64,000 bases of DNA, from contig NW_002476405.1 in the NCBI RefSeq assembly GCF_000189635.1, positions 452,069 to 516,068 on the forward strand. The letters run 5' to 3'. The translations under genes and the position numbers were made by a program. The notes below the pieces were generated by a model. It saw only the letters and a list, made by a program, of their open reading frames with translations. It made no database searches and was not told where the DNA came from. Each line of letters begins with the position of its first letter. The first letter of the stretch is position 1. Source of the DNA: Tetrahymena thermophila SB210 (taxonomy: Eukaryota > Ciliophora > Oligohymenophorea > Hymenostomatida > Tetrahymenidae). Below are positions 50,041-61,800 of the stretch, piece after piece.

Positions 50041-53000
50041 TGAACTATGTTCGATCTTTTTAAATGAAATAGAAATTTCAAAAAAACTTTTTTAAGTAAA
50101 ATAACCTTTAAATTATTATAATCAAGTATTCAATTAATTTAATTATCATCAAAAAATATAATATCACCTTTATTTGTGGAATTATTTATTGCAAGGCAAT
50201 AGATATAGTGTTTAAATTTTATTTTTTAATAATATTTTATTAACTATTTAAAATTTATGAGAAGTATAATTGGAATGAGCAAAACAGTAAAATATAATTT
50301 TATTTGTATTTGATCTTTGAGTCAAAATAGTAATTTACTTTGATTTAACAAGTTTCAAGTTAATTTTTATTCAGTCATAATAATTTGTATAAAGATAGAT
50401 AATATCTGTTAACACCACCCAAACCTAAATAAAACAATAATATTTGAAAATAAATTACTTCTTAGAAACAATATTTTTATTTTTTATAATATAGGCATTA
50501 ATTTCTTAGTGTCTTAATCAATATTTGAGGATTTAAAATGTTGCTTTTTTCTAAATATTCTTAAAATTTATTAACTTATTTTAAATTATTTTATTAAAGA
50601 TAAACTTATGAGATAATTAAAATTTGTTGAAAATAATTAGAACATAATTTATGTAAGTAATTATCTTTAGAACTAAATTAACCACTTTTTGATGGTCTCT
50701 TTAAATTAAATTAGATTATTCATTTCCATATCTTAAATTCTTTTGAATTTAGATATAAAATCTGCTCGCATTCAATAAAATACACATTCATTTTTTATTA
50801 AGGGATTTAACAAATGAAATAGTAAGCTTGATGATTATTTTATTGAATAGTGAAAAAGATATTTATTGCTCTTGCACATTTAATCTAATTAATTAATTTT
50901 ATGCCCTTTATATTTATTTACTTATATTAATTTTGTTTACTTTTTCATTTTATGAATTATTATTGATTAATTAAAACACGATATAATTTTTCTTTATGAA
51001 TTTTGTATTTTTTAAAAATCAAATTTTCTAATTAATTTATTTACTCCTATTATTTTGATTAAGCAATTTTAATTTATAAATTTACATTCATAACAATAAG
51101 ATATTTGTTTTTCCTCCCTTTAATCGAAAAATTGAATTTATTACACAAAAAATTGGATGTTTTAAAAATCAAATTTACTCATAAATTCATAATATTGATA
51201 CATAACAATTTTTTTTACTGCGTCTAGTTTTTTACTCAAAAAAGAATATATTATAATTACTTGAAATCTATTTATCTAATATTTAATTATTTTTTTTTTC
51301 AATTTTAGTAAAAACACACCTCATTTGTTTCTAATTAACTGTAAAGCCTATTATATTTTTTATTTCTTAGAGCAAGCTAAAAACTAGTTGAAAATTTTTT
51401 TAATCGCTGATAATAAAAGAAAATTAATCTAACCAGGTTTTTCTAAAAACAAAGAAAATTAATCTAACCAGATTTTTTAAAAAACTAATGATATTGAGTT
51501 AATTTAATTAAAATCTTTATATTTTCCTAACTAATAGATTCATACCTTATTGATTTATAACAATATCTACTGATTTAAGTTTTTTACTAAAAAAAATAAA
51601 TTATAAAAAATTATTATTATTATTTGAAAGATATTGATGTTAAACAACTAAATATTATTTTTTTCAATTTTATTTTTAACTTACTTTATTAGTTTAGTTA
51701 ACTGTAAAAACCTATTATTTTTTATTTGTAAGCGAAAGCTAAAAAAAGAGATGGAAAATTTATAATCACTGATAATAAAAGTAAATTAATCTAACTAGAT
51801 CTCTCTTAAAGCAAATGATATATAATTAATTCACTTAATTATAATCTTTATATTTACCTAAATAATGATTTCACATATTATTGATGTTTCACAATCTTTA
51901 ATGTTTAAGCTTTTTCCTCAAAAACAAAATTATATTATTATTTATATTCAACTCAATTTTTTTTGTTTTAAAATTTATTAAAAAGCATACACCATTTCCT
52001 TTTAATTAACTGTAAAGCTAATTATTTTTTTTATAAGCTAAATGCCAATTGTAAAGTTTTTAACCATTGATAGTAAAAGTAAATTAATCTAACCAGATCT
52101 CTCTAACAATAAAGTATGTAATTAAATTAATAAAAAACTAATAATTTCGCATATTATTGATTCATAACAATCTTTACTGTATTAAGATTTTTACTCAAAA
52201 AAAAAATTATAAAACTTTTTATTATTATCTAAAATATATTAAGGTTAAATTAGATTATTTTTTTTTATTTTATTATAAAACATATCTCACTTGCTTCTAA
52301 TTAATAGTAAAAACCTATTATTTTTTTTATTGTAAGAGCGACTAAAAAAAGAATCAAAATTTTTTAATTATTAATAATAAAAGTTATTTAATGTAACCTA
52401 ATCTCTTTAAAACAAATGATATATAGTTAATTAAAATCTTTATTTTTGCATGAATAATGATTTCACATATTATTGACGCACAACAATAATAAAAAAAATA
52501 TATTTTTAAAATATTATTATTAGAAATATATTTATGTTAAAATAAATTATTTTTTTAATTTTATTTTAAAACATATTCTCACTTGCCTCAAATTAACTTT
52601 AAAAACCTATTATTTTTTTTATTGTAAGAACAAGCCAAAAAAAAAGAATCTAAAATTTTAAAATCTAAATTAATCTAACCAGATATCAATAATACAAATG
52701 ATATATTCTTAATTAAAATCTTCATATTTACCTGAATAACGATTTCAAATATTATTGACTCATAACAATAATAAAAAAATGTATTTTAAAAATTATTATT
52801 ATCAGCTGAAATATATTTATGTGATACTAAATTATTTTTTTAAATTTTATTATAAAGTATTCCTCTAATTAATAGTAAAAACCTTTTTATTTTTTTATTG
52901 GAAGAGCAAGCTAAAAAAAGAGTTGAAATTTTTATATCATTAATAATAAAAGTTAATTAATCTAACCTAATCTCTATAAAACAAATGATATAAATTTAAT

Positions 53001-53417
53001 TAAAATCTTCATATTTGCCTGACTAATTATTTCACATATTATTGAGGTATAGCAATCTTTACTGTGTTAAATTTTATAATAATAAAAAAATATATTATGA
53101 AGAATATTTTATGATATGATATATTTTTATGTTAAACTAAATTATTATTGGTTTGAATTTTATTTTATAGCATACCTTATTTGATTTTTAATCAACTGTA
53201 AAATCTATTTTGTTTTTTATCTGTAAGCTAAAAAAACGAATAAAAGAATTTTTAATTATTTATCATAAAGTAAATTAATCTAACCAGATCTCTCTAAATA
53301 CAAGATATTTAGCTAAATTAATTAAAATTTTATATTTTTCAGAATTTATTTGATTAAATTTATCTCGTTTTAAGTTGTTAAATTAATTATTTTATCAACG
53401 AATAAGCCATCAAAAAG
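50041..53417. other. Upstream region of antigen gene 4
   Basis: Non-coding and closely matching 44.1-47.2 kb. It adds one more ~300-bp repeat block (near 52600) and a short duplicated stretch at about 51418-51475 (AAAATTAATCTAACCAG twice). Confidence 0.6.
51330..53290 (+). repeat. Degenerate ~300-bp upstream repeats, cassette 4
   Basis: About seven blocks are seen (near 51340, 51702, 52010, 52305, 52600, 52870, 53191), each with the AACTGTAAA..CCTATTAT and AATCTAACCAGAT landmarks. This is the largest number in the array. Confidence 0.7.
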
Positions 53418-53492
53418 ATCACTTAAATAAGAAGCTAAACAAATAATTAATTAAAAATAAATACTTTTAAATTCAAAATAATTCTTCAAAAA
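53418..53492 (+). promoter_or_regulatory. Conserved proximal upstream block, antigen gene 4
   Basis: CACTTAAATAAGAAGCTAAA, then ACAAATAATTAATTAAAAAT and TCAAAATAATTCTTCAAAAA up to the ATG. Essentially the same as before gene 2. Confidence 0.5.
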
Positions 53493-55700
53493 ATGAATAA
53501 ATTAAATACTATAATAATAACCTTACTTATTTCAACTGCTTTTGTTAGAGCTGATTCAATTGGTTCACCAGTTCCTTGTGGTGTTATAACAAGCTGTGAT
53601 AATTGTGGAGATACTGATGAAATTAGAAGTAATTTTTCTCCTGCTAGTCTGACAATGTGCATTTATACAAAGTGTAATTAAGCTACACCAATAAATGGTT
53701 TTATTTGTTCATCTTGCTATGGTTAGCCAGGTGCTGTTTAGGCTTTAAATTAAGGTGGTTTTTATAACCCAACTACAAACTCTTGTGTTATTTCCTGCCC
53801 TTAGGGTACTCAACCTGATTATACTACTTCCACTTGTCATAGTGTTAAACCTGGTAATAACGTTGCATGCAGTACTGCTGTTGACTGCTCTAAGTGTGGC
53901 GCCACTCAATAAATACAAAATTTATTCACACCAGTTTCTGAAACAGATTGCTAAATGATTGACTGTAGTTAAACTCCTCCATCATATAATGGCTATGTTT
54001 GTAAATCTTGCTATCAAGTATCAGGTGCTGCAGCTGCTTTAAATATTGGTAATTTTTACGACCCAGGTACAAGTGCTTGTGTTGCTTCCTGCCCTTAAGG
54101 TACTCAGGCTGATAATACTAATACTTGCTAAATTGTTAAACCTGGCAATATTGTTGCATGCGGTTCTAGTGGTAGCTGCTCTGGGTGTGGCGCCACTCCA
54201 TAAATAGCAAATTTATTCACACCAGTTAATAGCTTAATCTGTAAAATGAAAGATTGTAGCTAAACTCCTCCATCATATAATGCCTATGTTTGCTAATCTT
54301 GCTATCACGCAGCAGGAGCTACAGCTGCTTTAAATATCGGTAATTTTTATGACCCAGGTACAAGTGCTTGTGTTGCTTCCTGCCCTTAAGGTACTTAAAC
54401 TGATTAAAATTATAATTGCAAGCCGATACCTAAACCTGGTAATAGCGTTTTATGCGGTTCTGATGGTAGCTGCTCTGGATGTGGTTCCACTTCATAAATA
54501 ACAAATTTATTCACGCCAGTTGATAATTAAATCTGCAAAATGAAAGATTGTAGCTAAACTCCTCCATCATATAATGGCTATGTTTGCTAATCTTGCTATC
54601 ACGCAACAGGAGCTACAGCTGCTTTAAATATAGGTCTTTATTACGACCCTGGTACAAGTGCTTGTGTTGCTTCCTGCCCTTAAGGTACTCAGGCTGATAA
54701 TACTAATACTTGCTAGCCAATTCCTACTAAACCTGGTAATAATGTTTCATGTGGCTCAGGTGGTAGCTGCTCTGGGTGTGGTGCCACTTCATAAATAGTA
54801 AATTTATTCACTACAGTTTCTTAGTCAAGTTGCAAAATGATAGACTGTAGTTAAACTCCTCCATCATATAATGCCTATGTTTGTTAATCTTGCTATCAAG
54901 TACCAGGTGCTATAGCTGCTTTAAATATTGGTAATTATTACAACCCAGGTACACATGCTTGTGTTACTTCCTGTCCTTAAGGTACTTAAGCTGATAATAC
55001 TAATACTTGCTAGCCAATTCCTACTAAACCTGGTAATAATATTTCATGTGGCTCAAGTGGTAGCTGCTCTGGGTGTGGTACCACTCCATAAATAGTAAAT
55101 TTATTCACACCTGTTTCTGGCTCAAATTGCAAAGTCACAGATTGTAGCTAAACTCCTACTTCATACAATAGTTATGTATGTTAATCTTGTTATTAAGTGA
55201 CTGGTGCAATTGCTGCTTTAAATATAGGTAATTATTACGACCCAGGAACAAATGCTTGTGTTGCTGAATGCCCTTAAGGTAAAGTAGCAGACATTAATAA
55301 AACTTGTTAAATTCCAAAAACTATCATCGGTAAAGATGTCAGCTGTGGCACTGCTGCTTCGAATGGAAATGCTGCTAACTGCAATCTTTGTGGAGATAAT
55401 TCCGCAGTGTAAAACCTATTTTCTTACGATACAATAACAGCAGGTTAAAATTGTTAATTTAAAGATTGTAGCACTATCCCAAGTACTCTAAATGGTTGGA
55501 TATGCAACTCTTGTAATGGTGTAGAAGGATCTAAAATTCCAGTTGGTTTATACTTTAATGGTAGTACTTGTGTTTCCACATGTTCCACAGGAGTTGCTAC
55601 ATCTAAAAATAATTGGACTTGTAAAATTTTTAATACTTATAACTATGGAAACTTTTTAAGCTTGGTGATAAATTTTTTGTTATTAAATATATTATTCTGA
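53493..55700 (+). CDS. GPI-anchored surface (immobilization) antigen, gene 4
   Basis: Single exon, 735 aa, ending TGA at 55698-55700. Signal peptide MNKLNTIIITLLISTAFVRA. It has seven Cys-rich repeat units, one more than genes 1 and 3. The N-terminal unit begins PCGVITSCDNCGDTDEIRS, and the membrane-proximal unit contains SCGTAASNGNAANCNLCGD. The tail is GPI-signal-like (YGNFLSLVINFLLLNILF), with an Asn where the others have Tyr. Two neighbouring middle units share a YHA.GATAALNIG variant (CYHAAGA, CYHATGA) absent from the other genes, consistent with unit duplication inside this gene. All Cys spacings are kept, so the protein should fold as a repeated disulphide-stabilised rod on the cell surface. 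Confidence 0.9.
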
Positions 55701-56014
55701 TACTTAATGTATCTATTAATAATAAATAATGTATTTTATTTTGATAATAGTATGTTTAACAAATTAAATTTTAAAAAAAGAAAATTTTTGTTGTAAAAAA
55801 ACCTTTATTTTTACTTAAATGAACAATTGTCTCAAATAGTTTAATATTTGAAAATTTTAGAACCAATATCAAAAAAATTTGTATGAGACAATTTACTAAA
55901 TTTAAAATACATATAAATGCTTAAATAAATTACTTTCAAGTTGATAAATAAAAATATATTTTTGGTCTAAAACTTTAATTCTTGAAAACAAAAAACAAAT
56001 AAATAATTGTTGAT
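55701..56014. other. 3' region of antigen gene 4
   Basis: AT-rich spacer as after gene 3, but truncated. At ~56020 it jumps (GATATTTCG next to ATAGCTATAC) past ~200 bp present in cassette 3, removing the extreme 3' end of the decayed membrane gene. Confidence 0.5.
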
Positions 56015-56340
56015 ATTTCGATAGCTATACATTTAATAGACAATTACTTCAAATCCAAACATAGTTGAAAATAAATGCTAAATGCTGATTCTAATGCTTT
56101 ACTTCTAAAAATAAATATCTCAGCAATTTTAACTATAGAGCTCATCAATAAAAATTATCACTAAGACAATTTATTTTTTTAGTTTTTAAAAACAAATTAT
56201 TTATTAGCTCCTAATATATTGTAATTAAGTAGGTCTTAGTCTTAATATTTTATCGAGGGCTTTTCTTCTAAGATTTTAAGAATTATTTAAAATTTTATTA
56301 TAGAAATATGAAATATTCTGAACTATGTTCGATCTTTTTA
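56015..56340 (-). pseudogene. Decayed copy of the polytopic membrane gene, cassette 4
   Basis: Closely similar to 49747-50040 but lacking the last ~110 bp of coding sequence because of the deletion at ~56020. It carries the same internal deletion as cassettes 2 and 3. No open frame. Confidence 0.65.
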
Positions 56341-57030
56341 AATGAAATAGAAATTTCAAAAAAACTTTTTTAAGTAAAATAACCTTTAAATTATTATAAT
56401 CAAGTATTCAATTAATTTCATTATCATCAAAAAATATAATATCACCTTTATTTGTGGAATTATTTATTGCAAGGCAATAGATATAGTGTTTAAATTTTAT
56501 TTTTTAATAATATTTTATTAACTATTTAAAATTTATGAGAAGTATAATTGGAATGAGCAAAACAGTTAAATATAATTTGATTTGTATTTGATCTTTGAGT
56601 CAAAAATAGTATTTTACTTTGATTTAACAAGTTTCAAGTTAAGTTTTATTCAATCATGATAATCTTTTTTAAAGATAAAAAATATCTGTTAATACCAACC
56701 AACACTTAATGAAACAATTCAGGCATTAATTTTTTTGAGTTTTGATCAATATTTGAGGATTTAAATGGTTGCTTTTTTTAAATTTTCTTAAAATTGATTA
56801 ACTTATTTTAAATTATATTATTAAAGTTAAACTTATGAAACAATTATAATTTCTTGAAAATAATTAGAACATAATTTATGTAAGTTATTAAGTTATTATC
56901 TTTAGAACTAAATTAACCACTTTGTCAATCTCTTTAAATAAAATTAGATTATTCATTTCTATATCTTAAATTCTTTTGAATATAGATATAAAATCTGCTT
57001 GCATTCAATAAATTACACATTCATTTTTTA
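56341..57030. other. Upstream region of the fifth cassette, truncated
   Basis: It follows the landmarks of the other upstream regions (GGAATGAGCAAAACAG, GGCATTAATTT, ATTCAATAAATTACACATTC) until about 57030. There it is cut off and joined directly to an antigen 3' end, so the repeat blocks, promoter and almost the whole gene are missing. Confidence 0.6.
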
Positions 57031-57134
57031 TTTGCTAAATCTTAAAGTAATTGGACTCGTAAAATTTTTAATATTTTTAACCATGCTTTTTAAGATTAGT
57101 GATATATTTTTTGTTATTAAACTTATTTTTCTGA
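57031..57134 (+). pseudogene. Relic of a fifth surface antigen gene (3' end only)
   Basis: TTGCTAAATCTTAAAGTAAT, then TTGGACTCGTAAAATTTTTA and on through GTGATATATTTTTTGTTATT to CTGA at 57131-57134. This matches the last ~100 bp of the intact antigen genes, which encode the final Cys-Lys-Ile-Phe stretch and the GPI tail, but with small indels and no upstream coding sequence. It looks like the scar of a deletion that removed roughly a whole antigen gene plus its promoter region. Confidence 0.75.
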
Positions 57135-57494
57135 AATGAATTTATTTATCAATAAATACTAGTGATCGATCTTCTTTTATTTTAATAAATGCATGTTTAA
57201 GAAATTAAATTTACAAATAAATAAACAATTTTTATTGAGATTAATCTTTAATTAATTTAGTTATTTTAATTCTAATATTAAAAAATTGGTCATAATTTAT
57301 TTGAGACAATTTACTAAATTTTAAATACCTATAAAAACTTAAATTAATTACTTCCAAATTGATAAATAATAATAATTTTTTTGTCTAAGACATTTATTCA
57401 CAAAAATAAAAAATTAATAATAATAAATAAATAATATTTCAAATTTAACAACATATTAAAAAAATAAAATGCATTAAAGGGTATTATTTAGAAA
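57135..57494. other. 3' spacer of the relic antigen gene
   Basis: AT-rich and aligned in order with the other antigen 3' regions (GAGACAATTTACTAAATTTT). It leads to the stop of the convergent membrane gene. Confidence 0.5.
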
Positions 57495-58822
57495 TCAGTG
57501 AACTTTTACAGTTTTGTGGTACTTAGAATGTATTATAATCATAGCAAAAAGAGAAAGAGAGTTAAGAGCAAAATAGACACTATAGAGAATTGTAGAGAAA
57601 GAACTTGAACTAGGGTAGTTATACATTAAATAGTCAATTACTTCAAATCCATACAAAGCTGAAATATAAATGCTAAATGCTGATCCTAATACTTTGCTTC
57701 TAACATTAAATATTTCAGCAATTTTAAGTATTGAGCACATTAGTAAAAAATTTGAAGCTGTACCTATAAAGGAGCTGCAAATGTACATCACAGAGAGGAA
57801 AATTTCTAAAATTGAGTTACCAATTAATCCATCTTAGCAATCTTTTGATCTACAAGAATTAGCAATAAGCATAAAAAAATTAAAGATTTAAATAGCTGTG
57901 CATGATAATCTCAGTTTTTAGTCAAGTTATAATCCGAAGGGATTAGTCTCGTCTTTAAATTTATAAGCAAAATAAATAGTGAAGATTATAGAAAATATTG
58001 GATTTAGGATATTATTGATTGGTATTAGAACATTATTAATATTCAACTTATTTGCATAATCTAAAAAAAACGAGTTTTAATAAGTGGCAATCCACTAAAA
58101 AAGGGATGTTTAGTAGAAGATGATAAAAATAATCACATAGACAATATATGTTTTTTTGTTGATTAGGTATGAAAAGTTGTCAAATACATTTTATTTATTA
58201 GCTCCTAATATGTTGTAATTAAGTAGCTCTTCGTCTTATTCTTCTATCGAGTGCTTTTCTTCTAAAATTTTAAGAATTCTTTTAAAAGGTATTATAGAGC
58301 ACAGAGATATTGTTAAGTAAAATACTAATAAAACAATTCGTGATGTGCTGCTAAGAGTTGGTGCATTTTAGATATTAGCATTATCTGGTTCATAGTATTC
58401 GCTATAAAAATTATTGTGCTAGAAATAAACAACAAAGGAGTAGACACCTATTTATAATGTATAGCTAAAGTCTTATTAAGCAACAATAATCAATGCAAAA
58501 TAGAAGTAATATTTTTCGTTAAGAAAATAATCAAGAATAATCAGATAAGTAACAACTTTGTAGCCATCTTGAATCATATGCCAGAAGAATTCAATAATTA
58601 ATACTATTTATTTCATATTAAGTTTGTCGTTATTATTAATAACATAATAGCTTTAATCATAGTAAATATATTGTATCATTAAGAACACCTGCATTATTAT
58701 TATAGTGTAATAAGGTACCAAGTAGATCATAAAAGAATATTTCCTCTTCACAAAATCATTTACATATCCTTAAATATTATTAAATAAATTACAATTATTA
58801 TTTTTATAAATCTTCTCTTATT
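57495..58822 (-). CDS. Polytopic membrane protein, intact copy (5' end uncertain)
   Basis: The minus strand is open in one frame from about 58820 to TGA at 57495-57497, 441 codons before the stop. A splice acceptor (ATTTATTTTAG, just 5' of 58822) suggests at least one upstream exon; the first in-frame ATG downstream of it is at 58730. The protein has about nine or ten hydrophobic segments, among them MIYLVPYYTIIIMQVFLMI, TYIVYVIIFIIFY, IFSIIFTIYFAYKF, ILEIFLSVMYICSSFIGTA and SLFAMIIIH. Between them are charged loops such as RILKILEEKHSIEEQDEE and CRSKDCQDGLIGNS. It resembles a multi-pass ciliate transporter or receptor, but I cannot name the family. It is convergent with the antigen relic at 57031, and degenerate copies follow each of the other antigen genes. 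A short frame change around 57605-57640 relative to the 38-kb copy leaves the reading frame open. Confidence 0.65.
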
Positions 58823-61800
58823 CTAAAATAAATAAATAAATGTCAATTAAGCTTTTTATTTGTCTGTCTTTTTTTACTGTTTAGCAAATTTAATTTTTAT
58901 CAATAAATAAAAAGCTATATCAATATGTGAGAGAGCAATTTATATGTAAAATTAAAAGAATTTCAATGTTAAATTAATATTTAATTCTATCAAATATAAA
59001 ACTAAATAAATTATTGATATAGCTTCAACAGATAAAGCAAAGGAAACTGCTCTTATTTTAAAATTAGTTCTAATTTTGTTTTTTTTTATTGATTTTCTGA
59101 ATACAAAAGAGTTTATTAATTATTTTATATCTTTCAATAAGCATTTTTTATGTGTGATTTTTTGTTTGAAAGCGCAATTTCTTGCTTGAAAAATGTGATG
59201 ATAATATTGAAGTTATTCATTAAATGTGAGAAGATAATATGGAACAAAAAAATAAATTTATTTTGAAAAATAGCAAACCTGAAAAGATTCCGAATATGAA
59301 GCCACTAGAAGAAAGAATTATATGTATTAGAGTATATTAAGTACTGCTTATACTTTTATTACCAAAACTTGGCTGCTAAAATGGTTAACTTTAAGGATAA
59401 AGATAAACCAAATGCAAACCTTCTGAACTAAACTCTATCAATAAAATAAATAAAAATAAATTATAGAAAATCGATGATCGATTGTCTTAAATATGTTTGT
59501 CGAATTTTTCTTAAATATCAGAATTTTTTATTTGTGGTATTTGATAATTCTGTTCATATTCCCTAACTAATCTAACCATATCCCTTTTGCTATTTATTAT
59601 ATTAAGTAAGCTGTTTGCTAAAATTAGAGTTTATATTGATAATTAACAAATTTCAAATTAATTAATTAATTGATTTACTTATCAACTTCAGTGCTTTATT
59701 CTAATTTAAAGCTCTCTCCTTCAAAGAAAAAATATTTTCTACAAAAATTTTATTTCTAAAAAATATTTTATATGTTTTTCTTCATTAATTAGCATTTAAT
59801 AGCAAATAATAATAATAATTATGAAAATAATACATATAATAAATTCATTTCTTCTTTTACAAACATCTTGAGTTTGAGTAATTGAATCCTTCACAAAATC
59901 TAATTTTTTATTGTTATTAATCTATAAATAAAAAAAATTATAAAATGAAAGAATTATTTATCTATTAAAATACATGAAAAAAAGTAATTAAATTTTTATG
60001 AGTGATGTTATTTAGAGAGCTGTGATATTCTAAAAAACAATATAAAAAATAATAGGAATAACATACATATTTAATGAGTTATCATGAAACTCTATCATGG
60101 AAAAAGATATATTGAGAAGATATATGAAAATTTATCAACTAAATAATTAATTAAGAAAGAAAGAAGTTGAAAAAATTAATTAAAAATAGAGTGGGAAAAA
60201 ATAGATAATTCAGATAATTAGATACATTAAAAAATCAATAAAAAATAAGAGGAAAAAGGTAAAAATTTTGAAATTTTAATTAATTTGAAGAGGAAAAAAC
60301 AAAAATATTTATAATTAATTAGTTTTAAAAAGAAATCAATAAGAAAGAAAAGTTTGAATCTTGAGAAGCAAATAACTCACTCACTAATATGAAGAGAAGA
60401 AAGAATCTAAAGTTTTTTAAAATAAGTTTTTAAAACCACCTATGATTAGACGGTTAACGAAGCCCGCGATAAAATAAGATTCTTTCGTCTTTTTAGTTCA
60501 TATTAATTAGCTCTCAATTCAGCTTTTCTTCCTTGTTAATGATCAAATAAGTTCTCAATGAGAAGTTGATTCTTTGTTGTCTAATAGGACCAAAGATTTG
60601 GTAGAATTCCCAAAAGATATACAGATTTTATGCGATTCATTTAAGCCTGCATCCTCCTAAGGATTGGAAAAACTCGTTAAATCCAAGAAAGTTTTTAAAA
60701 ATGAAAATTTTTATATCAAAATTCCATTAAATCTTAGTCTTCTTACATGACGGAGATCTTCTTCTAATTCTCTCTTAGTTTATAAAAAATATATAATTAG
60801 TATTTTTAAAAAGCAAGCTAGAACAACTTTAATAAAAGAAATTATTTTTAATTATCTCGGCAATAATTTACTCAAGGCAATCTCATTAATAGCTCTTATG
60901 AATTTTTTAAAAAAAATATCAATTTTAAAGGCAATAATAAAAAAGAAATTAAATAAAAAGCAATAAAAATTACAAATAAAAATTAATATTTAAAGAGCAA
61001 AATAAGAAAAATAAAGCAAAGAAAATAAAGAAAAAAGAAATTAAAAGAATCAAGCAAACAAACAAGAAAGCAATAAAATTAACAAAAAGATAGAAAAAAA
61101 TAAAAAAGTAAAACAAATAAATACAAATACAAATACAAAATAACAATATAAAAGAAAAGAATAAATTAAATATTTATAATAAATAATACTCACTTATTTT
61201 GCTTCTATATATTTCCATTATGATAAATCCAAAATTAAATTTTTTTTTAGAAATTTGATATAAAAGAAACAATTAAAAAGCTAATTTTCAGATAGATAAG
61301 CAACAATTCATTTTTGTTAAGTACTTAACAATCAATATTTTTTTTATTATAAAATATTTTTAAAAAAACAAATTATTATTTTAGATTTGAAAATAAAATC
61401 TGAAATGATATTTATTTAATATTTGTTATTTAAGTTTCTTTTTTAAATTCATTATCAGCTACTGAATAAAAAAGATGCCTGTAATATTTATTTGCTATTG
61501 GAAATATTTAATTCTTATCCTAATCAATTTATTTTTTTTTTTTAACTTCTTTTTATTGGTATTTTATAAAAACACATATTTAAAATTTGCGTATTAGATG
61601 TTTCTTTAAGGCTTTATAAGGCATTTCTTTAATTATTATTAAAAAGATGTTTTTCTTCAATTTTTTAATTTTTGTTAAGAAATTTTAATCAATTAACTTA
61701 TACTGTAAAAAGAAGAAGCTTATGTTTTTCAGCTTTTTTTTGTTTGTGAAAATGATATATATTAAATAATTATTAAATTTTGTTTTTTTTATTAAATATC

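Larger units (their letters stand above)
33860..57134 (+). repeat. Tandem array of surface-antigen cassettes (five units)
   Basis: Five units repeat a common upstream landmark. It runs GATGA(G)AAGTATAA, then GGAATGAGCAAAA, then GGCATTAATTTCTT, then TGTCTTAATCAATATT (approximately). It appears near 33.9, 38.7, 44.3, 50.2 and 56.5 kb. Units 1-4 each contain a plus-strand antigen gene (ATG at 35461, 41578, 47310, 53493), followed by a decayed minus-strand copy of the membrane gene at 57495-58822. In the fifth unit only the antigen 3' end remains, but the membrane gene is intact. Units 3 and 4 are the most alike, with non-coding stretches at ~44.47-47.3 and ~50.4-53.5 kb nearly identical over long runs. 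Confidence 0.8.

Noticed and set aside
53493..53681. 62-aa secreted protein ending at 53681
   Set aside because: The apparent stop is TAA, read as Gln in this organism; the frame continues to TGA at 55698-55700 as a full antigen.
59239..59544. 101-aa plus-strand frame right of the membrane gene
   Set aside because: Length is near chance for this code. No recognisable signal peptide at the start and no homologue within the window.
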